Positions 48,701 to 60,500 of a stretch of 64,000 nucleotides of DNA are shown here, in pieces. The notes below the pieces were generated by a model. The model saw nothing but the letters and a program-made list of their open reading frames with translations, searched no databases and had not been told where the DNA came from. The stretch lies in assembly GCA_914767715.1 (NCBI GenBank), contig OU612071.1, forward strand, positions 3,286,001 through 3,350,000, in the 5' to 3' direction. Every line of letters begins with the position of its first letter. Positions within the stretch are counted from its first letter, which is position 1. The stretch is from Membranipora membranacea (Eukaryota > Bryozoa > Gymnolaemata > Cheilostomatida > Membraniporidae). The position numbers and the translations under genes were made by a program.

Positions 48701-51700
48701 CGGGTTATGACGGGAAAGGCTCAACTCGATCCGAGTCAGCTTGCAAAGGCAGAAATTGATAATGGAGGTGAGGCTGGTAAACAGAGAATTTCTTATGATT
48801 TCAAAACAATATGTTGAGTTAAGTTTTGCATTGTATATGTTAGAAGCACACACTGCACAACACCATCATTTCTGTCTCAAATCTCAAAACAGCGTAATAT
48901 CCTAACGCAGCAAACGTCAATTTTGTTGCAGGTAAACTGAGGGCTGCGGGCGACGCTAAAGAAGATCACCGATCACCCAGACTCAACGGCTATGCCTCAG
49001 ACTGTGCGGCGAGAGAAGCGCACTACCATAAACATCGCATCAAAAATTATTCCGAGAAAACTTATGAAAAGGTCACAACATGGGTTAAGTTCTTATTTGT
49101 GTTGAAAATTGTATTGGGTGGATTTTTTTGTCTAATCATAGTTCAAAACCTTGAAAACTCTAGGGAGTAAAATATTTGCAGGAGGAAATGCTCACAATTT
49201 CACCCACGCCTTAAATAGGTGATATTCAACCCTCACTTTATTTAGACTCTCACCTCTGCTTGCAAAAATTTAGTGCTAGCTAACATTAAGTCACCCATAA
49301 ACAGGCTAAACTAAGCTAAACATTACTCCTCCAGGGTAACTACAGGTTTTTTTATGTATTGTTATCTCTTATTCAGCATCTATTTATTATTTTAAGTAGA
49401 GTATGTGTGTAATTTTGTGGTACGGCGATGTCATAGGTCTAAGCGGTTGACAGCCTTTACAAAAAGACCATAACCACTTCATTCCCCCCCCCCCCGCTTT
49501 TATATATCTACTTGCATGTAATAGAGTAATATATTCATCCAACATATTTGTTATGCAAGCTTTTAACTTAGCTGCTAGATTTGATGTGAGATAGAATCAT
49601 TTTTTGTTCGAAGATTGTACCTCCTGCTGTTGTGTTGAGATCCAGTTGTGTGATTATATTTTACCTCTCATTAATCTAAAGTTTAATCATTCATTCAGTG
49701 ATACGGCGAAGGACGAAAAACCACACAAAAAGGCTTACAATAACTATTCAGATCTAAGATCATTGATCATAGTCAAGAAGCACCAAATTCTTTACAAGAT
49801 GACCAAGTGAAAAAATACTCTGCATGTATTTGTGTCAATGCAAGTTTTCATATGTATTTTTTGTGGAGATTATTCATGTCCTTTTTTTGCTTGCCCACAG
49901 TTTGACGCAGGTACCATCACATTTAGGTATGTGTTTTAATGCTGCATATATTTAATTTAAACAGGTTTGCTCAAATATTCTACCATCCAGTTAGTCAATG
50001 AAAAGAATTTGTACCTTCGATAATCTTGAAGTATATATTGAATACTGGTTTTCACAAGCACGTATTATGGAAATATTCGCTTTTCTTGCTTTCCTTCTTG
50101 TTTACACAGGTCATATTATTGTTGTATGTTTTAATGTTATACATGTTTATACATATATCTCATCTCCCAACTAGGGGATTTCTACCTTGGTAAAGATTTT
50201 ATTATATCAATACAGGTTTTCAGTGCATTCGATATGCACATTATTTCGTCTTTCTTCACATTGACACAGGTCACATTGCGAATATGTCTTATTTTTTCCT
50301 TGTCTGTACATGAATGGCATTTCTAAATTGGTCAATAAAGAGGATTTCTTTGTGCCTCAATAGATAATACACACACACCAGAATGAAAGAAAAACGAAAC
50401 AATTTTTTGTCTTTTTTGCTCTGTTGAAAAATTTTCTCTGAGAGGTGTAAATTTTACATATTTAGATTCGCAGCGAAATTCCGGTCTAGAATCACTTGGT
50501 TTTATTTACATCTGAAGAGAAATTATTAAACGCAATTTTTTGCTCACTTATTGGCAAGTAGCTTCTGGACTATTAATGTATATGCAGGCTTGCTCTCCGA
50601 ATGATAGTATTACTGTTCACCATATCCCAGTTGATGACGGACATTGCAATAAATGTTGTAGATGTAACAAACAAAGATTTATTTGTGATGGTTTTAGCTC
50701 CAGACATCGAGTTATGTCGAAAAATAATTTATATAGATATGTAATCTTCTGTTACAAAAATTAAAAATTTGAAACATTTTTTTCTCTTCATCATTTGCAT
50801 ATTGCATATCGCAAAAAATATACAAATTTACAAACCTACATTGTTCAAACTGATAAGGTCAATTCATAATTTGGAAATAAAAAGTTTTCCGCATGATTTT
50901 GTGGATCTAAAAAAAGGTGCGACAACTATTATTACTGTATTACATTGTACCCTTAATATTTAGGTAGAGAACAAACACAGAGGTATAATGTTATCGTGTA
51001 GTGCTTGGACAAATAAAACAGGAGAAGATTATCCTATCAGCATACAACACAGATTTAAAGAAACAAGTGAGTTGCAGATGATAATCTAAATGCATGATGG
51101 AAGTTGGTTACAAACCCGGGCCCGCAGATCAGCTGTCACAGTATAGGTACTACAACTGCACCACGGATTCTTATAGCCAGCACTCAATTGGAATGCTCAT
51201 ACCCTGATGGAAATTTAAAAAGTCAGTCCTCTTTCATATTCTTCCCTTTTTAAATCATCTAAAAAGTCATCTGGAGCACTGGTAGAAACGATGACCTCTG
51301 ATCAGATCTGGTGAGCTTGGGTTCCAAACCTGCTTGCAACACACATTCTGATCATCAATATGTAATGCACAAAGTTATTAGTATAATAAGTCAGTATGAC
51401 GTGACTGTATTCTGTTACTGTATACTGTGAGGTAGCATAAAGATTATCCGCTGATACCCAAACTTGAGTGGAACATTGACTTGAAATTTTGAAAGACAGT
51501 ATCTACTTAATGTAAGGATTCTGCTCCCCGAATGTCTAAAATTTAATAAGTATTACACTTCACTTTGAAATTATCCCCCGAAAGTGCCTTATTCACTCTG
51601 ATTTCTTATTTGCATGCCCAGAAGTTCACATGCCAGGAGTGGGTGATTCCTGCCTCTATCCTCCTCAGATAAGATCTCAGTGTAACAGACATGATGTCAC

Positions 51701-53516
51701 TGTGATGGGCTGTGATTTGAGGAAATCATGCCTTGATCTGAGCACCCTCTACTGCCAGCAGGATGAAGAGTGTGGTCATAGATCTAAGTCTAGACTTATC
51801 TGTCATACAAGTAAGTAGGTCCTAGATCTAAGTCTAGACTAATATGTCACACTAGTAAGGAGGTCATAAATCTAAGTCTAGACTTATCTGTCATACTAGT
51901 AAGTAAGTCATAGATCCAAGTCTAGACTTATCTGCCATACTAGTAAGTATGTCATAGATCTAAGTCTAGACTTATCTGTCATACAAGTAAGTAGGTCATA
52001 GATCTAAGTCTAGACTTATCTGTCATACTAGTAAGTACGTCATATATCTAAGTCTAGACTTATCTGTCATACTAGTAAGTACGTCATATATCTAAGTCTA
52101 GACTTATCTGTCATACTAGTAAATAGGTCATAGATCTAAGTCTAGACTTATCTTTCATACTAGTAAATAGGTCATGGATCTGAGTCTAGACTTATCTGTC
52201 ATACTAGTAAGTAAGTCATAGATCTAAGTCTAGACTTATCCTTCATACTAGTAAGTAGGTCAGAGATCTAAGTCTAGACTTATCTGTCATAATAGTAAGT
52301 AAGTCATAGATCCAAGTCTAGACTTATCTGTCATACAAGTAAGTACGTCATAGATCTAAGTCTAGACTTATCTGTCATCTGTGGTCATTCCGAAAGACAG
52401 TTTCCTTGCTTTAATCCCATATGAAGCTGGTAAGCTCAAGCGCTGCTGAACAATTTAATAACATAATTGCCTTAATAATGCCACCTCACCTCATGGTAGC
52501 TCAGTTGGTTAGAGCGTCTGCCCTCTAACGCGCAAGTGTTGGAGGTCTCGAGTTCGAATCCCGCTGCAGTCCTTTGACTACTGGGTTCAACTGACGCCCT
52601 TAGTGTGCACCGACCTGCCTGCAAACTGAGAGCAGCTTGGCGCCGAGTATGGCGGCCGCGCCTTTAAGGCACTGTGTTTCTCAGACAAAAACTTGCGATT
52701 TAACCCTCATTTTGTTTCGTATGATGATTTCTGCTGTTTGACAGGACGATGTTTGTGTGATGAGGATATATTTGAGATGGTCTGGTACGAACCTTACTGT
52801 ATACCAAAGTACGGACGACTCTGTAGTGTTAATAAACCATGCTCTCATGAGCACTATATGAGTGAGTATACTAATAGTCTTATAAATAATGGATAATATA
52901 TTGATAAATTACCATAAGATGATCGTATAGCTGTAAGTAGTATTTACTATGAGTGTCATGACTCAGTTTGTCAATCAATCCAACTCAATGTAAAGACAAC
53001 CGAGTTTCCATTATGTTCAAATTAACGGGAAAAAATACCTACTTCATTTGCACATAGTCGATTATTCAGAATTGCGTATGCATGTGTATAGGTATTTGGA
53101 TGTTTATGTTTAGATTTGGGGTGAACGTCAATAGCTTAAATATTTGGTAATCTGGGTTCCAGATTAATCACTTCATGAGCTGCGACTTCATTTTTGAATT
53201 TTTTTGACATATTTATTTAGTTAGTTCAGGATAACCCACTTATTTGTACCAAATGTTGAAAAAAAAAAAATCAAACGCGGATAGTCACATTGATTTCTAA
53301 TTTGAGATAATCATGCCACAATTGATTCCTGCTCTTTCTCTAATTTCTCAGACAGTGATACGCATTTTCTATTTTTCAGAATGTGAGGATTTTGCCTGTA
53401 TCTGTGATGAGAGCAGGAACAGCACAACTATAACAAGGTCACACAAAGGTCACAAGTATACTATGTGTTTACCGCCTGATTCATTTGATGCAAATAGCCG
53501 AGAAACATCACATTAA
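45754..53516 (+). CDS. secreted Ig-like / cysteine-rich protein, seven exons
   Basis: Exons 45754-45796, 46387-46508, 47155-47280, 50964-51066, 51622-51810, 52745-52861 and 53380-53516 join in phase to 837 nt, 278 residues. Residues 1-14 (MLFPLVWIISLLTC) are a signal peptide. One Ig-like domain follows: SVGSETTVTCIAKGWPDLPE has the B-strand Cys and HRGIMLSCSAWTNKTG the F-strand Cys, 67 residues apart. The remaining ~140 residues carry about 19 Cys with spacings such as CDLRKSC and RRCLCDE and CEDFACICDE, resembling EB/EGF-like modules. There is no transmembrane segment, so it is probably extracellular. Joining exon 3 directly to 50964 is inferred from phase and Ig topology; 3.7 kb separates them and other exons could lie there. 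Exon 5's 3' end is the founder of a 44-bp array. No orthologue is recognised. Confidence 0.65.
47466..47718. mobile_element. 253-bp MITE with ~28-bp TIRs and TA flanks
   Basis: TACCCTACAGGAAGAAATGT (continuing TTGGTGGGA) at the left is matched by its reverse complement ending at 47718. TA lies at both outer ends and may be the target duplication, as in Tc1/mariner-type MITEs. The element lies in intron 3 of the Ig/Cys-rich gene and has no coding capacity. Confidence 0.8.
48690..49170 (+). other. exon-like pair with membrane segment, unrecognised
   Basis: A frame around 48692-48767 (VMTGKAQLDPSQLAKAEIDN) ends at a GTGAGG donor. It joins in phase with 48932-49170 after a TTGCAG acceptor. The second part contains GDAKEDHRSPRLNGYASDC, then KNYSEKTYEKVTTW, a hydrophobic run FLFVLKIVLGGFFCLIIV, and a TAA at 49168-49170. 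It could be a small nested gene or an alternative C-terminus of the host gene. No family is recognised and the 5' end is unknown. Confidence 0.3.
49171..50960. other. intron sequence, no firm feature
   Basis: AT-rich. A degenerate ~165-bp repeat with TTYACACAGGTCA...TATGTYTTA words is visible at about 49895, 50105 and 50265. A C-run lies at 49484-49495. Short frames at 49700-49810 and 50590-50760 look slightly coding-like but have no motif. Confidence 0.35.
51773..52380. repeat. 44-bp tandem array founded on an exon end plus 5' splice site
   Basis: Fourteen units of GGTCATAGATCTAAGTCTAG followed by ACTTATCTGTCATACTAGTAAGTA. The first unit is the coding 3' end of exon 5 of the Ig/Cys-rich gene (CTTATCTGTCATACAA/GTAAGT at 51810/51811). 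About ten later units keep a GTAAGT donor; two have GTAAAT. All downstream units start with an in-frame TAG after the true donor, so using them would truncate the protein. Confidence 0.95.
52486..52690 (+). mobile_element. tRNA-derived SINE, copy 2 (intron 5 of the Ig/Cys-rich gene)
   Basis: The head has a consensus-like box A (TGGTAGCTCAGTTGGTTAGA) and box B (GAGTTCGAATCCCGCTGCAG). The body shares TTTGACTACTGGG, GCAAACTGAGAG, GGCGCCGAGTATGG and CTTTAAGGCAC with the copy at 41400-41615. It inserted between the 44-bp array and exon 6, in sense. Confidence 0.8.
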
Positions 53517-53713
53517 TGATTCACTGTTTGTTACTAGTTCAGTTTAGCTATTCTATAACCTCCACTATTTACTGCTAGATCAATGGAAAATATGTTAAAC
53601 ATGTCTCAGGAGAAAGGTGTCATTGATATTGCGCTGAGCTCCCCATATTATGTGATCATATGTGACACAAAAGATTCTTCTGATGCTTCATTATATGGTT
53701 CAAGCCGCAACAC

Positions 53714-53719
53714 AATAAA
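53714..53719 (+). terminator. AATAAA polyadenylation signal candidate
   Basis: An AATAAA about 200 bp after the stop of the Ig/Cys-rich gene, in the sequence CACAATAAAAAGTGG. Confidence 0.45.
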
Positions 53720-53999
53720 AAGTGGCAGCTCTTGGGTCTGATGTATTGGATGAGAAATGTTCATTACATAGTTTGCGTTAGTTAGATTTGCAGAGCTTTG
53801 AATTTTATCTGATGAAAATGAAAAAATCTAATTAGATTTTTGATAATATATTGGGGACCATAGATGAGTATCAAACTCACTCTGTATATGTGTTGCAACG
53901 AAATTTATATTCAAAATTTGACCAACATATAAATGTTTTCTGATATTATAACTGATCTAAATGTACACTTTAAGTTTCTTGCTGATAAGAATACAATCT

Positions 54000-56900
54000 C
54001 TTTTTTTCTTCTTTTTTTTTACACTTTTATTGGCAGTCTATTTCATTCCAGTAGCGGAATGTTTTCCGAATAGTGCCGAAAAAAAAGGAAAAGGAAAAGA
54101 GAAAAAAAGGAAAGCTTGAGATTGAAGATGAGTTAAAATGTTTCAGCAGTGAGGTGGAAATAGATAGGATGTCTTTGAGGCGAGAGAAAATAAAAATGTT
54201 AAGATATTTTCATTATAGTATTGTGCAGAGGCAAAACTTGTTGCAGAGATAAAAAGATAATGTTATAATTGAAACAAAAGATATTTGAATACGCCAGATT
54301 TAAATGATGTTACTTTGCTCAGTGAGTGTATTGACAAAGGAAGATTATTAAAAGATGAAGCAATTGCAATGATTAGTTTATCATTAGGAGGTAAAATAAG
54401 AAAATTATCGCGCTTGGGGTATCTTCGATTTCTAGAAAGAAACAGATCATTAATATAGCTAGGTGTGATGTTATACATTATTCTGTAGGCATAGAGAGAA
54501 CTAAAATATATAAGAAGACTGGGAAGTGGCAATATTTTTAAAGTACGACATAAGAAAAACGTATTTGATAATTGAACTGGATTGTAATGAATATTTGCAA
54601 TAATTCTTAGCGCAGCTTTCTGATAAACATAAAGTGAATCTAGCTGATATTTTGGACTGATATTCAAGAAAAATTCTATTCCATTTATGATGTGGCAATG
54701 TATGAATTGAAAGTAAAACTGTCTGGCTGATTGTGTGGTCAAAAATGTTCCGCATAATTGTAACAACTTGGTATTTTTTTGCATTTTAGTTTTTATATAT
54801 TCAATATGATTATCAAATGACATCGAATCACCAATTGTAAATCCGAGTAGTTTAGTGGTAGATGATCGTAACAGGGTGGTATTGGAGAATTTTAAATCAA
54901 ATTTATGTTTCGCATTGCCAAAAACAAGGTAATGGGATTTTTTTATATTTGTGGTGATGATGTTGAGCTTTATTATTTTTTCCTCCTAAAACCATTTGTG
55001 GGTGGTACACTGGAGTGAAATTACAAGATTAAAAAAGACAGGGCTCTAATAAAAACATTTAAGTCAGTAAGAACAAACAGTAAGGCATTATAACACCTTA
55101 GAAAAATTATAAAAGAAGCTATTTTGCAGTTTTGTAGTCCTTCAAACAGGCATACGAATGTCACGAGATACACGGGTACTTCTGCTCTCCTTTCTGATGA
55201 TCAGCTTGTTTAGTGGGTGGGTGTCTTGCTTATGGATTCGTAATATCAGCTTAGAGCATTGGTCTTGCGTGAATAGCTTGATAAGTGGCATACCACACTC
55301 ACTGATAGGTCATCCGATTATTACAGCACCATTCTTGGATGACACCCAAGTCACCCCTACAATGTTGCTCCAGAGACTGTGTATCTTTCTGATGGCATAT
55401 ACATACAGTATCGTCTGCGTACGCATAAGCAGTTGAGGACAGGGGTAAATTTAAAATATCATTTATGAACACAAGAAATAAAGTTGGAGCTAAAATTGAA
55501 CCCTGTGGGGCACCTATGTTAATTGGTTTTGTTTCTGAAGCAATTTGATTATAAAATACATATTATTGTTCCCGGTCGTCAAGAAATGATTTTATCAACT
55601 TCAATGAGGGACCAATTATTTTATAGGAAGCGAGTTTATTAAACAAAATATCATGGTTTACACAGTCGAAAGCCTTACAGAAGTCCAAGAACATTCCTAT
55701 AAAACACCTATTTTTTTGCTTTTTGGTGGAGCACATCTGACACCACTTTATGTACAGCATCGGAGCAAGAGTAATTACTTCTGAATCCTGATTGAAGAGG
55801 GTGAATAGCTTTTATGTCAGTCAGGAAAGTCACTAAACATTTATTTATATGTTTTTCAAAAATCTTTGACAATATAGGCAGAATCGATATAGGTCTGTAA
55901 TTCGATGGAGCATTCAGATCTCCACCCTTAAAAACAGGGGTTACTCTAGTTGTCTTCCAACATTTGGGGAAATCACCCTCAATAAGAATCTGATTGAAGA
56001 TGTCGGTCAATATATTAACGACAAAAGGGAGCGTCTTTTTAAGCATCATAACCGAGATACCATCAGGACCAGTCGATTTCTTATCAGAAAAAGATTTGAG
56101 ATATAGGCAAATTGATGCAGGAGTAAATCTTTTAAAATTAGACAAGAATTTTTCCTGAGAGTTTGTAGGTAGTATATTACCTCTGATTTCAGGGGTATTT
56201 TTTGAATGAATTTCCTTTCTAAACCCATGACCTAGTATATCAGCGATTGTTGAGAAATGATTGTTCAGGTCTTTGCTGGTAAGAGTTGAAGAAGAACTAG
56301 AAGACTTGGTTTTGTATTATTATTTGCTGAGTTTTTAACCAAACCAGAAAAATATGTCTTCTTTTTTTTGTTCATAAGATTTGTAACTAAATTCCTCTGC
56401 TTTTTGTAATCATCCCAGTTTTGAGAGTGTTTTAGTGAATCCCTTATTTTTAGAGACTTCAATATCAAGCCATGGTGGTAAAACTTCTGTCTTTACAAAA
56501 CGAACTTTCCTCCTAATATTTAGACTAATTTTCTCCAAAAACAACTGATTGAAACTTTTTATCATCTCACTAGATGACCTGAGATATCGAATGATATCCC
56601 AATTAACATCTGAAAAAGACCTGCGTAAATTTTCTTGGGTCATTCTAGAAAGTCATTGAAGCTTATTTTGAATTTTTTTACACTTGGGACAACACCTATT
56701 TTTCTTATGCTATATGTGAGATAGTGATCACTTACAGCTGTTTTTAATACTGAGGTATGTCGTAAGTTACAATCCTTATTTGTGTAAATATGATCAAGCA
56801 GGCTAGATAAATTTTCGCTGACACGTGATGGCTCATTCACCATTTGTTCGAAAGAGAATCTGGAGAAAATTGGTAGCATTTTTTTTCTTTTTGCTATTTT

Positions 56901-57235
56901 CCAAGAGATTTACATTGAAGTCACCAAGAATGATGACTTCTTCTGTGTGCTTGGTGCAACAATCTAGGTAGAGTCTCAAAGAGTCATTCCAAGAAATTAA
57001 CGAGTTCGGAGGACGATAAATGAAGGAAATTAAGAAAGCATGAGATGCTTTATGGCGAATTTTGATGGTAATAGATTCATCAATTATGTGATTGAAATCA
57101 TTGATTAATTCATATTGAATACCCTGCTTTATATAACATATTATACCACCTCCAGGTCGAGGTTTCCTATCTCTTCTTAACATATCATATGATGGAATTT
57201 GATAAAGAGAATCTGGTATGTTTCCATCCAGAAAA
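54000..57235 (-). mobile_element. non-LTR retrotransposon (LINE), 5'-truncated, many frame breaks
   Basis: Read on the minus strand, the 5' end is cut inside the apurinic-type endonuclease (IPSYDMLRRDRKPRPGGGII, then ILGDFNVNLL, then VSDHYLTYS). Next comes the reverse transcriptase: KSTGPDGISVMMLKK, NYRPISILPILSKIFEKHI, QSGFRSNYSCSDAV, LDFCKAFDCVNHDIL, and the catalytic YADDT near 55410. The C-terminal region (54823-54263) includes ALRIIANIHYNPVQLSNTF. An AATAAA complement near 54030 and an A-rich tail at 54000-54020 mark the 3' end. The domains fall in several different frames with stops between, so it is dead. The domain order and motifs fit the CR1/jockey group. Confidence 0.9.
55310..56145 (-). 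pseudogene. reverse transcriptase domain of the LINE, frameshifted
   Basis: 56145-55708 is one open frame carrying RT blocks 0 to 2a. 55760-55563 in another frame carries the first catalytic Asp (FLDFCKAFD). About 55437-55310 in a further frame carries YADDT, then stops at TGA soon after NRMTYQ. At least two frameshifts separate the catalytic motifs, so no functional enzyme can be read. Confidence 0.85.
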
Positions 57236-57295
57236 GTCTAGCTTAAACCGAAGATTGAAAAATTGTAAGTAGACAATATGTGTCTCACTGGAAGC

Positions 57296-58185
57296 GCGAC
57301 AACTTGGCCCGAGCCAAACTTGGACCAAAATATAAAACTTGGCCCGATGCAATGAAACTTGGCCCCAATTAGTAAAGCTTGGCCCCAATTAGTAAAACTT
57401 GGCCCCAAGTACTGAAACTTGGCCCCAATTAGTAAAACTTGGCCCCAAGTACTGGAACTTGGCCCAAATTAGTAAAACTTGGCCCCAAATATAAAACTTG
57501 GCCCCATGTACTGAAACTTGGCCCCAATTAGTAAAACTTGGCCCCAAATATAAAACTTGGCCCGATGCAATGAAACTTGGCCCCAATTAGTAAAGCTTGG
57601 CCCCAATTAGTAAAACTTGGCCCAATGCAAAGAAACCTGGCCCCAATTAGTAAAACTTGGCCCCAAGTACTGAAACTTGGCCCCAATTAGTAAAACTTGG
57701 CCCAAATTAGTAAAACTTGGCCCCAAACATAAAACTTGGCCCCATGTACTGAAACTTGGCCCCAATTAGTAAAACCTGGCCCAAATTAGTAAAACTTGGC
57801 CCCAAACATAAAACTTGGCCCCATGTACTGAAACTTGGCCCCAATTAGTAAAACCTGGCCCCAAATATAAAACTTGGCCCCATGTTATGAAACTTGGCCC
57901 CACTAACTAAGACTTGTCCCGAATAGAAAACTTGGCCCCATGCAATGAAACTTGGCCCCATGTAATGAAACTTGGCCCCATGTACTGAAACTTGGTCCTA
58001 TGTAATGAAACTTGGCCCCAATTACTATAACTTGGCCCCTATATAAAACTAGGCTGCATATAATGAAACTTGTCCCCAATTAGTAAAACTTGGCCCCAAT
58101 TGGTAAAAATTTGCCCCAAATATGAAACTTGGCCCAATGCAATGAAACTTGGCCCAAAATATAAAACTTGGCCCCATGTACTGAA
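57296..58185. repeat. ~20-bp minisatellite (AAACTTGGCCCCAATTAGT)
   Basis: About 44 units of 18-20 bp. The core ACTTGGCCCC is constant; the spacer alternates among AATTAGTAAA, AAGTACTGAA, ATGTACTGAA and AAATATAAA. The array starts ~60 bp past the truncated 5' end of the LINE. Long minus-strand frames with LGPSFTNWGQV repeats are artefacts. Confidence 0.95.
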
Positions 58186-58189
58186 AATT

Positions 58190-59640
58190 AGTAAAATACC
58201 AAAGTCAATTACCTTATCTGGTCGTTAAGACATATGCTATTATTCTTGTCATGCGTTTAGATTATGAAATAAACGTGTGTGTAGCTGCAATAAACTTTTA
58301 TTTAAAACAATTAATCATCAGAAGCATCGATTTAAAAAAATGAAAGAGAATTATGCATGTGTAGTAATAGTTACCTTATTATTGAATATAAAACTACAGA
58401 AGAACACAAAAGCCACTGTATGCAGGCAAAAATGATAATCCGTTCTTGCAAAATTAAACATTGTTTCCATTATAGAGACATAATGAATTTTGAGATTGAA
58501 TGTGTGATTAAAAATGAGATGTTTATAAAGTTTGATGCAAAATATAAAATAGAGTAAGCAGCTAGAGCATTTTTGTAATATCTAAACCTGAGCTAAAACC
58601 AATAGTTCTTTGAGTTTTATGCAACACAAAAATTTGGCTTTCAAGTGATAATACTTCGGTACTACTGTCAGATGACATTTTCTTATGTAATCATCATGAA
58701 GGACATCATGTTTTATAATTACCTTAGTGTATAAGAGCAACCATATTTTCTTCCGAATGTGCAACGATCACTTACACAACATGGTATTGAAGTATCCTTA
58801 TTCTCAAATGATTTATTATTAAGTGCGACAGTACAAAACTAAAGGTCAATCACATATCATATAAAGACGCAGACCAATAAATAACTAGTTAATATTCAAC
58901 AAATACATTTCTGTACCAGACCTTGAGCCGAAACCATACAATTGGTAACAGATCATAACCTGGATTAGAAGTCCCATAAAAATATGACACCTGTCAAAAC
59001 TGATTACCCTTGCACCTATTATTGGTCATTATTAGTTTTAAAAAGCGGAGAAAAACAATGAGCTTACAAAAGTCAAAAGCTAAGACTAAGGGTGAACTCT
59101 AGGTCACCAGACATTATAACACAAATAGCACTGGTTTCTGATTATATTTTTTTTTTCTCATAAGTTCCATTGTCATCCACATGTTGTCAATTTGAATAGC
59201 TATGGTGATCTGTTTCGGCGTGATTATTATAGGCTTGACCTGCTTGTTGTGAGAGCTTTGCTGCTTGTTCGCTGGCTTCGAATTGATGTTATGAGAACCA
59301 AGGACTTTAGAGTTATAGATATGAAATCGAATCAGGGCAATAGTGTAGTAGAGTATGCATTGAGATTTAACCCAGCATGCTGTGCAGACAGGAAATCATC
59401 ATTAACCCCACATAATCTGTAAAACAAAACAAAGTAAAGTTAGTTTAAATTCAATTATTACTAAGAGCTTAAACTGAGACCCAACGGATATATACTTAGG
59501 CATTCAGTGCATGGTGACGGGTAGTTTAGGTTAAGGCTTAAACATCATAGGTTATCATTATTGAGATTTATCTAGACACAGGCTATATGGTAATGGAAAA
59601 TAGTAATATTGTAGTAAATAGAGGGAATAATACACTGAGG
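58190..59640. other. intergenic, nothing recognised
   Basis: AT-rich. Open frames at 58357-58557 and 59192-59422 have no recognised motif or splice support. Confidence 0.45.
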
Positions 59641-59654
59641 GCGTATTGAAATAT

Positions 59655-60000
59655 AACAAAACATAATCACAGGGCCATGAGAAATCTGGGCACGTGCAAC
59701 AACCCGTGGAGAATCAAACAACGGGAAAACAACAGAAGTCACAAAACATCTTCAAAATAACCACAGAGTCACGAGATCTTTGGGCACGTGAATCAACCCT
59801 GGAAAGATTGCGAAATTAGAAAACCAATATATTGCACCATAGAAAACAAGTGCAGTTGACACCATAAGCTATTTTGAAAATAAGGAGCAATAGAAGTCAC
59901 TAAAGATCTTCAAAACAACCCTGGAAAGATTGCAAAATCAGGAAAACCAACAGATTACACCATGGATAAACAGGTGCACTTGACACCATAAATTACCTAA
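59655..60000. repeat. degenerate ~110-125-bp tandem repeat
   Basis: Landmarks CACGAGATCTTTGGGCACGTG, CAACCCTGGAAAGATTGC, and AGAAAACCAAYAKATT recur two to three times with gaps. A related TGGGCACGTGCAACAACCCG occurs first at ~59690. Confidence 0.65.
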
Positions 60001-60223
60001 AAATAACCAAAACAAAAATGAGGGAAGGTCAAGCAAAGGACAGACTAACCATGTTTTTACAGCTAGATAATTAAAACTGACAAAACACGCAAATCAAAAG
60101 AGAGTAATGACGAAATTGAGGCTAAAACCAACAACAAGGTAAACACCTTTACGCCTGTAAATGCAAACTTTGCACAATAACAGGACAGCAAACCAGCACT
60201 ATAAAAGCCTGATGGACACTTGT

Positions 60224-60430
60224 AAAAATCAGTCAGCGCCAGGAGGCGGGTTCACGACATACGGCATTACACATTTAATCAGATAACTATCTGATTTACT
60301 CAGCCCAAGGAGGCCTATTCTTCAACTAAGAAGACAACAATTCAGTCAGCGCCAGAGAGCGGGTTCACGACGTACAGCATTACAGATTTAATCAGAGAAT
60401 TATCTGATTCAGTCAGCCCAAGGAGGCACA
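60224..60430. repeat. two copies of a ~125-bp unit
   Basis: TCAGTCAGCGCCAGGAGGCG to CAGCCCAAGGAGGC is repeated, with an ATCAGATAACTATCTGAT inverted repeat in each copy. Confidence 0.85.
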
Positions 60431-60500
60431 TCTACAGAAAGGAAAATTGTCTAAAAACTTTTAGACACATTCAGCCAACAGAGCTTTCGGCATGATATAC

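Noticed and set aside
52490-52570. Functional tRNA gene
   Set aside because: Boxes A and B are present, but the sequence between does not give a credible anticodon arm, and the segment continues into a SINE body shared with 41400-41615.
55158-55436. Plus-strand open frame with hydrophobic start
   Set aside because: It is antisense to the LINE reverse transcriptase segment that contains YADDT.
57185-57586. Minus-strand frames with repeated LGPSFTNWGQV
   Set aside because: Translation of the 20-bp minisatellite, not of a gene.
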